Shown: positions 1 through 9,000 of the stretch, in pieces
Layout of the letters: the number at the start of each line of letters is the position of its first letter
Position numbering within the stretch: the stretch's first letter is position 1
DNA from: an uncultured Peptostreptococcaceae bacterium
GTDB taxonomy: Bacteria; Bacillota; Clostridia; Peptostreptococcales; Peptostreptococcaceae
Assembly: GCA_944383455.1 (NCBI GenBank)
Contig: CALWPP010000004.1
Location: 85,260-149,259, forward strand
Reading direction: 5' to 3'
Length of the DNA: 64,000 nt
Position numbers and translations under genes: made by a program
The notes under the pieces: generated by a model
Database searches by the model: none
What the model was told of the DNA's origin: nothing
What the model saw: only the letters and a program-made list of their open reading frames with translations

Positions 1-56
1 CAACCATTTAAAAATAAAATCATAAAGAATACAAATAATAAAATTTTATTTTTCAT
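1..56 (-). CDS. Start of an exported or membrane protein (cut by window edge)
   Basis: Reading the minus strand from 56 gives an ATG with an upstream AAAGGATTT ribosome binding site, then a lysine-rich start (MKNKI) followed by an unbroken hydrophobic run of Leu, Phe, Ile and Val up to the window edge. This looks like a signal peptide or first membrane segment. Only 18 codons are visible, so no function can be given. It lies downstream of the flagellin-like gene and its terminator. Confidence 0.4.
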   Translation of the reverse strand, partial: MKNKILLFVFFMILFLNG

Positions 57-159
57 AAATAAATCCTTTCACAAAAAAACTATTAATAAATGTATAAATT
101 CCTAAGTAACACATATTATATTAACCAAATTTATAATAAAACTTTCAAATTCCATTGCA

Positions 160-187
160 AACAACAAAAATCAGCAAAAGCTGATTA
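160..187 (-). terminator. Terminator of the hyd/flagellin operon
   Basis: A perfect 7-bp stem (AATCAGC / GCTGATT) with a TTTT loop overlaps the flagellin stop codon and is followed on the minus strand by TTTTTGTTG. It is a standard Rho-independent terminator. Confidence 0.75.
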
Positions 188-991
188 TTGTAATAAAAAT
201 TTTGCATTTTGTGAAAGATGCTCTTTGTACATAGATAAAACCATAGCGCTTGATTCTTCCATTAATTTTTTTCTACTTAGTTCTATCATTTCCTTTGCTA
301 TATCAACATCTCTTATTCTTGAGTTTGCAGATATTATATTTTCTTGATAATTTCCTAGATTTCCTAATTTATATTCAAATCTATTAGTGTAAGCTCCCAT
401 CTTAGCTCTTTCTGTACTTATAATATCCATAGTTGATTTTAAAGATTCTATAGATTTTTGAGCTCCTGCTTGAGTAGATAAATCAAAATTAGAAAGCCCT
501 AAACTATCAAGAGTTAGATATGGCATATTTATAGTCTGTGAGTTTTGTGCATCTGGACCAAATTGTATGTTTATATTATTGTTTTGCTGGCTAAAAAGAG
601 GTTTTGTATTAAAATTAGTCTCTTCTATTATTTTAGAAATTTCATTTATAATCTCATCAGCTTCTTTTTGTATTATAGCTCTGTCTGAATCACTTAATAT
701 ACCATTTGCACTTTGAATAGCAAGTTCATTTAGTCTATTAGTCATATCATTAATTTTTCCTAATGCACCTTCACCAACTTGTATCATAGAAATACCATCT
801 TGAACATTTTTCATTCCTTGTTCTAGACCATTAATTTGAGAAATCATTTTTTCTGATATTGCAAGACCTGCTGGGTCATCACTTGCAGAATTTATTCTAT
901 TTCCTGTTGAAAGTTTCTCAAATGAACTTTCCATACTAATATTTGATTCTCTATAATTATTTATAAGTCTATTTCCAAGACCCAAATCCAT
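185..991 (-). CDS. Short flagellin-like protein
   Basis: 268 residues with the two conserved flagellin ends and almost nothing between. The N-terminal D0/D1 helices contain FEKLSTGNRINSASDDPAGLAISEKM (residues about 24-49), and the C-terminal D1/D0 part contains SRIRDVDIAKEM. Family knowledge: flagellins polymerise into the filament through these ends; short ones lack the outer D2/D3 domains. Two oddities: the N-terminus does not begin with the usual MRINxN, and the extreme C-terminus lacks the usual ANQQP stretch although it ends in LLQ. The start has a good GAGGTGAT site. The gene begins 20 bp after hydF and ends in its own terminator, so it is probably the last gene of the hydEGF transcript. 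No other motility structural gene is in the window. Confidence 0.85.
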   Translation of the reverse strand: MDLGLGNRLINNYRESNISMESSFEKLSTGNRINSASDDPAGLAISEKMISQINGLEQGMKNVQDGISMIQVGEGALGKINDMTNRLNELAIQSANGILSDSDRAIIQKEADEIINEISKIIEETNFNTKPLFSQQNNNINIQFGPDAQNSQTINMPYLTLDSLGLSNFDLSTQAGAQKSIESLKSTMDIISTERAKMGAYTNRFEYKLGNLGNYQENIISANSRIRDVDIAKEMIELSRKKLMEESSAMVLSMYKEHLSQNAKFLLQ

Positions 992-1011
992 AATATCACC
1001 TCATATTAAAG

Positions 1012-2202
1012 CTATTTGTTAAAAATTTCTATACTTCTTTTTAATATTCCGGTAAAATATGCTATCACTAAACCATAATTTGTTATTGGTATATTTTTTT
1101 CCTTGCATTTTTCGATTTTATTCAATACACTTTTTCTAGTTACCATACAAGCTCCACAATGAACTATTAAATCATATTTGTCTAAATCATCAGTAAAGTC
1201 ATATCCCACTTTATATTCAAAATTTAATTTTCCACCAGCTATAATTTCAAGCATTCTTGGAATTTTAACTCTTCCTATATCTTCGTGAGAAATATTATGA
1301 CTACAACTCTCACAAATTAATATGTTATCGTTTGGCTTTAAATTATCAAGACTTTCACAACCTTTTATAAACTCATCAAGTTCTCCTTTTTGTCTTGCAA
1401 AAAGTATTGAAAAACTAGTTAATTTCAGTTCTTTTGGAATTATTTCATCAACCTCTTTAAACGCTTGAGAGTCAGTTATTACAAGGTCTATATTTTTAAT
1501 ATCATTTAAAGCCTCCTTAAGCTCTGTATCTCTTACTACATAAGTTTTTATACCATTATCTAGTGAATCTCTTATTATTTGAACTTGAGGAAGTATGATT
1601 CTTCCCTTAGGAGCCTCAGAATCTATTGGTACAACAAGCAAAACAGTTGAACCATAAGGAAGTAAATCTCCAAGTAATGACTTTTCTTCTTCCTCTTGAC
1701 TTAAGTTATTTATTAGAGTTTCTTTTAGTTTGTCTATATTTTTATTTTCTTTAGTTGATATAAAAATACTATTCTCTAATTTTTCTTCTAAATCTTTAAT
1801 CTGATTTTCATTTAGTTTATCTAATTTATTTACTACTACTATATGGTTTATATTATATTTTTTAGCTTCTTTTTTCCAAGTTTTATATGTAGATATATCA
1901 GGATTTTCTCCATCGATTAAATAAATTGAATAGTCAAGCCTTTTTAAATAATCAAGACTTTTTTTTACACGTACTTCACCAAGTTCAGTCTTATCTTCAA
2001 GCCCTGCAGTATCAACAAATACTACAGGACCAAATGGAATAAGCTCAAAAGCTTTTAAAACAGGATCTGTGGTAGTTCCCTCAACACTTGATACTAATGA
2101 TATTTCTTGTCCTAAAATTATATTCATTAGTGAAGACTTACCACTATTTGTGTTTCCATATATACCTATATGTTTTCTATTAGCATTTGGAGTTTTATAC
2201 AT
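1012..2202 (-). CDS. hydF: [FeFe] hydrogenase maturation GTPase HydF
   Basis: HydF is the GTPase scaffold on which HydE and HydG assemble the 2Fe subcluster before transfer to apo-hydrogenase. The 396-residue protein has a P-loop GNTNSGKS (residues 16-23), a GTPase domain to about residue 170, and C-terminal cluster ligands CSH followed later by HCGAC, matching the family's CxH...CxxC pattern. The ATG overlaps the hydG stop by 8 bp, so the two are probably translationally coupled. The order is hydE-hydG-hydF-flagellin. The hydrogenase it would serve is encoded about 43 kb away at 45241-46626. Confidence 0.97.
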   Translation of the reverse strand: MYKTPNANRKHIGIYGNTNSGKSSLMNIILGQEISLVSSVEGTTTDPVLKAFELIPFGPVVFVDTAGLEDKTELGEVRVKKSLDYLKRLDYSIYLIDGENPDISTYKTWKKEAKKYNINHIVVVNKLDKLNENQIKDLEEKLENSIFISTKENKNIDKLKETLINNLSQEEEEKSLLGDLLPYGSTVLLVVPIDSEAPKGRIILPQVQIIRDSLDNGIKTYVVRDTELKEALNDIKNIDLVITDSQAFKEVDEIIPKELKLTSFSILFARQKGELDEFIKGCESLDNLKPNDNILICESCSHNISHEDIGRVKIPRMLEIIAGGKLNFEYKVGYDFTDDLDKYDLIVHCGACMVTRKSVLNKIEKCKEKNIPITNYGLVIAYFTGILKRSIEIFNK

Positions 2203-3571
2203 AAAAATCCCTTTCGCCTTTTTTCATTTTTTCCATACTCTCTTTAGTATAATTTCTTAAATCTTCTCTTTCTATTTTTTCAACTTCTTTTTCTATAGTT
2301 TCTAAACTCTTTTCATAAATTTCTTTATCTCCATAATCAAGACTAAACTCAAGTAAAGTCATTAATGCGTTTGGCTCACAAACGTATTTTATTTCTCCAG
2401 ACTTTGCAAGTTCCATAAATCTGTCCCCTGTTCTTCCACTTCTATAACATGCTGTACAATAACTTGGAATATAACCATCATCTAATAATTCTTTTAGGAT
2501 CTCAAGTGGACTTCTCTCATCATTAGTCTTAAATTGTTTTATATCTCTTCCTTCTTCTCTTTCTTTATATCCTCCAACCCCAGTTGATGAACCAGCAGAA
2601 ATTTGACTAACTCCATATTTTAAAAGTTCTTTTCTCATCGAAGGAGTCTCTCTTGTTGATAATATAAGTCCTGTAAATGGAAGTGCTATTCTAAGTATAG
2701 CTACAACTTTTTTAAACATTAAATCATCAAGTAAGTGTGGATATGTTTCTAAAGTTACACCAGTAGCTTCTTGAAGTCTTGGAACTGATACTGTATGAAA
2801 ACCTACTCCAAATTTTTCTTCTAAATGATTATTATGCATCATTAAAGCTAGAACTTCAAACCTTGGGTCATAAAGACCAAATAATACTCCAGCTCCAACA
2901 TCATCAATTCCAGCTTCCATTGCTCTATCAAAAGAAGTTAAATGATATTCATAGTCTGATTTTAATGATTTTGGATGAACTTTTTCGTAAGTTTCTTTGT
3001 GATAAGTTTCTTGGAATAAAATATAAGTTCCTATTCCTATTTCTTTTAATTTTTTATAATTTTCAACTGTAGTAGCAGCAATATTTACGTTTACTCTTCT
3101 TATTTCTCCATTTGCATTTTGAGTATTATAAATTGTTCTAATACAATCAAGTGTAAAATCTATATCAGCATTAACTGGGTCTTCACCTAACTCAAGTGCT
3201 AGTCTTTTATGTCCCATTTTTTCAAGAATTCTTACTTCTTCAGCAACTTCTTCCATAGTAAGTCTTCTTCTTTCAAACTTATTATCTCGTTTGTATCCAC
3301 AATAAGTGCAGTTATTTACACAGTAATCGCTAACATAAAGTGGAGCAAAAACTACTATTCTTTTTCCGTATATATCTTTTTTTATTTCTCCTGCTAATGC
3401 GTAAATTTCTTCTAAATCTTTTTCGTCATTAGCTTGAAGAAGTATTGCTATTTCTTTATACGAAAGACCCTCTCTTTTTTTAGCTTTTTCTAAAACTTCT
3501 CTTATTTCTTCGTTTGTTGGATTTTTTGTTTCATATAAAATATTATATATATAATCGTGATTAATAAACAT
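2195..3571 (-). CDS. hydG: [FeFe] hydrogenase maturase HydG (radical SAM tyrosine lyase)
   Basis: HydG splits tyrosine to give CO and cyanide for the H-cluster. From the chosen ATG at 3571 (preceded by AAGGAGGA) the protein has 458 residues; a longer reading to 3628 would overlap hydE and lacks a site. The radical-SAM motif C84-x3-C88-x2-C91 is present. The HydG-specific C-terminal second cluster motif CX2CX22C (CTAC ... YVC) is intact, which separates it from ThiH and HydE. It starts 10 bp after the hydE stop and overlaps hydF. Confidence 0.97.
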   Translation of the reverse strand: MFINHDYIYNILYETKNPTNEEIREVLEKAKKREGLSYKEIAILLQANDEKDLEEIYALAGEIKKDIYGKRIVVFAPLYVSDYCVNNCTYCGYKRDNKFERRRLTMEEVAEEVRILEKMGHKRLALELGEDPVNADIDFTLDCIRTIYNTQNANGEIRRVNVNIAATTVENYKKLKEIGIGTYILFQETYHKETYEKVHPKSLKSDYEYHLTSFDRAMEAGIDDVGAGVLFGLYDPRFEVLALMMHNNHLEEKFGVGFHTVSVPRLQEATGVTLETYPHLLDDLMFKKVVAILRIALPFTGLILSTRETPSMRKELLKYGVSQISAGSSTGVGGYKEREEGRDIKQFKTNDERSPLEILKELLDDGYIPSYCTACYRSGRTGDRFMELAKSGEIKYVCEPNALMTLLEFSLDYGDKEIYEKSLETIEKEVEKIEREDLRNYTKESMEKMKKGERDFYV

Positions 3572-3581
3572 TGTGTCCTCC

Positions 3582-4631
3582 TTATTTTCTAAAATCTGGG
3601 TTGTCTCCTCTTGTTGTCTCAATTTCAAATCCTAAACTTTCTATTTTCTCACCAATCATTTTTCTATATTCTGCATCTTCATCTAGTATATATGCCTTAT
3701 TATCATATAACGAATAGTTCTTACGAACTCCCATAGGTGATAAATTTGGCATTATAACATTACCACCAGCTTTTATACCTTGATCTCTTCCTGTTTTATC
3801 TATACTTGAAAGTGCCGTGGTTGCAGGTAAAAGTACTTTTGGAAGTAATAGTCTAACTATTGCAAGACAAGTAATAGTTTTTTCTAGACTTCCATGGGGA
3901 TAATCTCTAAGTGGTGTATCTTTATGAGGTATAAATGGACCTATTCCACACATAGCTGGTTCAAATTCTTTTACAAATAAAAAATCATTAACTAAATCTT
4001 CGTTAGTTTGGTTTGGTATACCAACCATAAATCCAGCACCTGTTTGGTATCCTATTTCTTTTAAGTTTTTAAGACATTCTCTTCTATATTCAAAACTTTC
4101 ATTAGTGTGAATATCTTCGTATAGTTCTTTTGATGCACTTTCGTGTCTTAATAAGTATCTATCTGCACCTGCATCAAACATTTTCTTATAAGACTCATAA
4201 CTTCTCTCACCTAAAGATAGAGTTATTGCATTATCAGGAAACTCTTTTTTTATTGATTTAATTATATCTACCATAATTTCATCAGTAAAGTATGCATCTT
4301 CCCCTCCTTGCATAACAAAAGTCTTATATCCTAGTTTATCTCCTTTTCTAACACATTCTAAAACTTCTTCTTTTGTTAGTCTATATCTTTGTGCATTTTT
4401 ATTATTCCTTCTAAGACCACAATATTTACAATCTTTCTTACAATAGCTCGTAAGTTCTATAAGACCTCTTACATAAACTTTATTTCCGTAGTATTTCATT
4501 CTAGTTTTATGAGCTAAATTTACTAAAAGTTCTCTAGACTTTTCATCAATATTATCAAGAAGATATAAAAGTTCTTCTCTTGTAGCATTATTTTCTTCGT
4601 ATAATTTATAAATTATCTTTTCTATATCCAT
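3582..4631 (-). CDS. hydE: [FeFe] hydrogenase maturase HydE (radical SAM)
   Basis: A 349-residue radical-SAM enzyme of the HydE/BioB group that takes part in building the dithiomethylamine bridge of the H-cluster. The motif C64-x3-C68-x2-C71 (YCKKDCKYCG) binds the SAM [4Fe-4S] cluster, and MQGGED follows in a TIM-barrel context. The start has a GAGGTG site. It is the first gene of hydE-hydG-hydF. Only about 50 bp separate it from the upstream gene's hairpin, so its promoter must lie very close or inside the upstream gene; I could not identify one with confidence. Confidence 0.95.
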   Translation of the reverse strand: MDIEKIIYKLYEENNATREELLYLLDNIDEKSRELLVNLAHKTRMKYYGNKVYVRGLIELTSYCKKDCKYCGLRRNNKNAQRYRLTKEEVLECVRKGDKLGYKTFVMQGGEDAYFTDEIMVDIIKSIKKEFPDNAITLSLGERSYESYKKMFDAGADRYLLRHESASKELYEDIHTNESFEYRRECLKNLKEIGYQTGAGFMVGIPNQTNEDLVNDFLFVKEFEPAMCGIGPFIPHKDTPLRDYPHGSLEKTITCLAIVRLLLPKVLLPATTALSSIDKTGRDQGIKAGGNVIMPNLSPMGVRKNYSLYDNKAYILDEDAEYRKMIGEKIESLGFEIETTRGDNPDFRK

Positions 4632-4671
4632 ATATTCACCTCGTTTTTTTTATACCCAAAATTATTTACAT

Positions 4672-4702
4672 TAAAAGCTAGGATTACTGTCCTAGCTTTT
4701 TT
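4672..4702. terminator. Terminator between the ynbB-like gene and hydE
   Basis: An 11-bp perfect stem (AAAAGCTAGGA / TCCTAGCTTTT, 6-nt loop) overlaps the stop codon of the upstream gene. The T-run is better on the plus strand, but the arms supply U residues on the minus strand too. Confidence 0.7.
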
Positions 4703-5964
4703 ATATATTCTATTGCTTTTAGTGTTCCCATCTTTGAATGGTCAAATGTAAGACCACCTTGGAAATATACATTATAAGGTGGTTTTATAGGGGCATCAGA
4801 ACTAAGCTCTATTGACGAACCTTGAACAAATGCACCTGCTGCCATTATAACTTCACTATCATATCCTGGCATTGCCCAAGGAACAGGCTTTACGTATGAA
4901 TCAACTGGAGCTGCCGATTGTGTTCCTTGACAAAATGCTATGACTTCTTCTTCATTATTAAGTTTTACTATTTGAATTATATCACATCTTTTATCATCAA
5001 ATTTTGGTAATACTTCATATCCCAACTTTTCAAAACTTCTAGCACAAAAAATAGCACCCATTAAAGCTTGACTAACTATATATGGAGCCATAAAAAATCC
5101 TTGAAGTACATTTCTTGTAGTTCCAAATGTAAGCCCACATTCTTTTCCAATTCCTGGTGTAGTAAGTCTATAAGATATAAGTTCTATTAAGTCTTTTCTA
5201 CCTGCTATGTATCCACCAGTTAATGCAAGCCCTCCACCTGGATTTTTAATTAAAGACCCTGCCATTATATCGACTCCAACTTCTGTTGGTTCTTTAGTTT
5301 CTATAAACTCTCCATAGCAGTTATCAACCATAACTATAACATCTTCTTTAATATTTTTAACAAACTTTACTACTTTTTCTATATCTGAAATAGTTAAAGA
5401 TTTTCTCCAAGAATATCCTTTTGAACGTTGAATAAAAACCATTTTAGTTTTATCATTTATTTTTTCTTTTATTCCATCAAAATCTATATCTCCACTACTA
5501 AGAAAATCAACTTGACTATAAGTTACTCCAAATTCTTTTAAAGAACCTTTCTCCTCTCTTATTCCAATAACTCCTTCTAAAGTATCATAGGGTTTTGAAG
5601 TAACTGATAATAACTCATCACCTGGTCTTAAAATGCCCTGAAGACAAAGAGTTAAAGCGTGAGTTCCATTAACTATTATAGGTCTTACTATAGAATCTTC
5701 ACATCCAAAAACTTTCGAGTATATTTCCTCAACTTTTTCACGACCAATATCATTATATCCGTATCCAGTAGTCCAATTAAAGTGATTATCACTTAATCTA
5801 CACTCTTGCATTGCTTTTAATACCTTATATTGATTATATTCTCTTACTCTTTTTATATTTTCAAATTGATCACTTATATCTTCTAATACTTCATCTGAAA
5901 ATTTTAAAGTATTATCATCAATTCCATAGTAACTCTTTAAAATTTCTTTTGTTTCATTTAACAT
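4684..5964 (-). CDS. YnbB-family PLP enzyme (methionine gamma-lyase / 'aluminium resistance' family)
   Basis: 426 residues from the ATG at 5964, which follows AAGGAGG; a longer reading to 6030 has no site. This fold-type I PLP family is annotated as methionine gamma-lyase-like or aluminium resistance protein and is often found near glnR/hfq in Firmicutes. The likely PLP lysine is in GSLIKNPGGG, after the cofactor Asp in MVDNCYGEF. The substrate is not certain: the family assignment is firm, the reaction is inferred. It stands alone between two terminators. Confidence 0.85.
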   Translation of the reverse strand: MLNETKEILKSYYGIDDNTLKFSDEVLEDISDQFENIKRVREYNQYKVLKAMQECRLSDNHFNWTTGYGYNDIGREKVEEIYSKVFGCEDSIVRPIIVNGTHALTLCLQGILRPGDELLSVTSKPYDTLEGVIGIREEKGSLKEFGVTYSQVDFLSSGDIDFDGIKEKINDKTKMVFIQRSKGYSWRKSLTISDIEKVVKFVKNIKEDVIVMVDNCYGEFIETKEPTEVGVDIMAGSLIKNPGGGLALTGGYIAGRKDLIELISYRLTTPGIGKECGLTFGTTRNVLQGFFMAPYIVSQALMGAIFCARSFEKLGYEVLPKFDDKRCDIIQIVKLNNEEEVIAFCQGTQSAAPVDSYVKPVPWAMPGYDSEVIMAAGAFVQGSSIELSSDAPIKPPYNVYFQGGLTFDHSKMGTLKAIEYIKKLGQ

Positions 5965-6026
5965 AATTAACCTCCTTAAATTCTTTGAAATTTTATCATA
6001 TATGATTGTGTTAGTAAATAACTTTA

Positions 6027-6065
6027 ACAAAAAAGTAGCTATCTAAAAAGATAACTACTTTTTAT
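6027..6065. terminator. Bidirectional terminator
   Basis: AAAAAGTAG..ATCT and AGAT..CTACTTTTT form a long stem with an AAAA loop and U-rich flanks. It lies between the end of the large surface-protein gene and the ynbB-like gene on the minus strand. Confidence 0.7.
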
Positions 6066-6067
6066 AA

Positions 6068-9000
6068 TTAGTCTTTCTTTCTGTTAACTACTAAAAGTCC
6101 AATTCCTGATAAAACAGCTAGTGCTGATATACCTAGTATAGATGTATCTCCTGTTTCAGGGTTTTTACCTTGCTCTGATGTTGTAGTATTGTTCTCATTT
6201 GATTGACTATTGTTTTGTCCATTTTGGTTATTTTGTCCACTACTTTGATTATTATTTTGGCCATTATTATTTGCATTAGCTTCAACAACTTCAAATGTTC
6301 TCTCAAGTGGCTCTGCAAAGTTACCATCACTATCTTCTACTGTATAGCTTAGAGTAAACTTTTCACCTACTTTACTAGTGTCTATACTAGTTGGGTCTGG
6401 AGAAACTTTTATATTCTTAGTTAAATCTCCATCTTCTGTATCTTGAGCTTCAACGCCTTTAAGAGCATCAACTTTTGCTGATTTTTCTACTGTTGCATCT
6501 TTAGAACCTAAAACTTCTGGTTTCTCATTAGTTACAGTTACCTTTCTATCAACACTTAACTCTAATGTTTCATTTTCAGCAACTAATACACCATTTCTTA
6601 AAGAAATATTACCTAAAAGTAAAGAGAATACATTTATATCTTCTTTAGCAACTTTTTCATAACCTTTAACCTTATAAGTTATTATATAATCCTTTACTCT
6701 TTCTTCACCTTTTAAGTCCTCATCCGGATTAAACTTCTCCATACCAACAACTTCAATATCATCAATAGTTATTCCCATATCATTTTGAACTATTTGAACA
6801 TCTTTTAGAGGATTACTCTTAAACTTTCTAGCTTCAGATAAACTTAAAGATTTATCTCCAGTTAAATCATACATATTCTTAAATATTGTATTTGGATGAT
6901 CTCCTCCATTTGGTTTAGTAGTTGGTTTTTCATCTGGTTTTTGTTCTGGTTTTTGTTCTGGTTTTTGTTCTGGTTTATTAGTAGTATTATTGTTTCCATT
7001 GCTATTCCCATTGTTACTTCCATTATTATTTCCACTATTTTCACCTTCAGTAACATTTAATACCCTACTAAATTTACCTTCATTTCCATCGTTATCTACT
7101 ACAGTATACTCTACATTATATACACCTGGTTTTAAATCGCCTGAGTTAGTTACTCCAGTTTCTTTTCCATCCATATAAAGTATTTTATAAGTTACTTTCT
7201 TCGTTAAATTACCATCCTCATCATCATTAGCTGAAATACCTTCTTTAAAAGCAATATCTCTCTTTTCAGTAGTTACTATTGTATGCTTTATACCATCTTC
7301 TAACGATATAACTGGTAATGAGTTAGTAACAGTAACTATAAGTTCTTTTAATATCTCAAACCCTCCACTTGGATTTGTATATATAAACTGAACTTTATGT
7401 GTTAATTTTTCTCCTTTAGGAACATCTGTAATTAATGAATCAAGATTATTGTTTCCACCTTGTATTATTCTAATTTCTTTGAATTTATATCCAGAAGGTG
7501 CACCTTTAACTAAACTCTTAAATTTATCTTTAGTGTATTCCTTTGCTTGTGTAATACTAAGTCTTAATTCTCCAGTCTCAGTTAACATATCTTCAAATTT
7601 ATCATCAAAGTCAACTAATGAATCAGAAGCACCTTTAACTATTATTGTAGCAAAAGCTTTACCTACATTTCCATCTAAATCAGTTGCTCTATATTCTAAG
7701 TCATATTCACCCACTTTTAATGTAGATGTATCTATATTTGTTTTCTTTTCACCATCCATAAATACTTCTATTTTATTAGTTAAGTCTTTATCCTCTGCAT
7801 CAAATACACTAACTTGTTTTGATAGGTCTAACATCTCACCTTCATTAATGTATATAACATTTTTATCAATTTTTACTTCTGGTGCTTTATTACTTACAAC
7901 AACTCGAATTTTCTTATTAGAGTATCCTTCCTTACCATCCTTATCTTTAGCAATAATTTCCATATCGTATTTGTATTCTGTATTATCCTTAGATGGTGGA
8001 ACTTCTAATTCAACTTCTTTTTGTCCTTGATAATACTTTTCAGTTAGTTCTATTCCATTTAATCCATTTGTTGTATCTATTTTATCATCAGTTACTTCTA
8101 TTCTTTCTTTATACTCTTGATATAATGAATTTGCATTAAAGTTTTCAACTTGTCTTGGATTTAATAATATATCACTGTCGTCCTTAACGTTAACTAATGG
8201 CTCTTCTGGATGTGATATTATTAGTGCTCTACTATAATTTGCACTATTTCCATCACTATCTTTTACTGTATAAAGTATTTCATGGTTACCTATTGGTAAA
8301 TTAGTAATATTTATTGAATCAACAGTTGATTCTGTTGTTTTCTTAAATATACTATTAAATATTCCTTTAAATGGATTTTTCTTTGGATTTATCTTTACAG
8401 ACCTTCCATCTTCACGCTTAACTTCTAATTTTTGAAGCTCCATACCTACAGACGATAATTCATCAATAGATATATCTTCATCACTAGTATCTTCTAAATC
8501 TTTAGCATAAATACCTGTTGTAAGAACATCCTTAGGAATATTTATTGTACTATTACTTTTAGTATACTTTAATTCTTCTGCATAATCTCCATCTATTTTT
8601 GGAGCTTGATTAGTAACAACTAAACTAAATTTATCCTCTACTTCAGCACCATTACTATCAGTTATACTACAAGTTATTTCATATAAATTTATAGTATTTC
8701 TTTTAGGTCTTTCTATATTCTTCTCTTTGTTTTGAGTTTGCAAGTTACCATCTATTATCTTACCTATTATAGTTATATCTATTTTTCCATCTTTAAATCC
8801 ATCAACTACATTATCAGAAGATATGTCAAATGATTCATCATCATCACTAACATTCATAAATTTTTGTGTAGAGAATATTAAACTAGCAACATCTTCATCT
8901 TTTTTTAATGCTGGATTATTCGACTCACCTACTATATTTTTTATATCTCTTGGAGATATTTGGAATGTCTTTTTTGGATCAAAACCTGAAAGTTGCGATA

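Noticed and set aside
2195..3628. 477-codon version of hydG, and likewise extended starts of galT, the hydrogenase, MCP and ynbB-like genes
   Set aside because: The extra codons overlap the upstream gene or the ribosome binding site, while an internal ATG has AGGAGG-type spacing and gives the normal family N-terminus.
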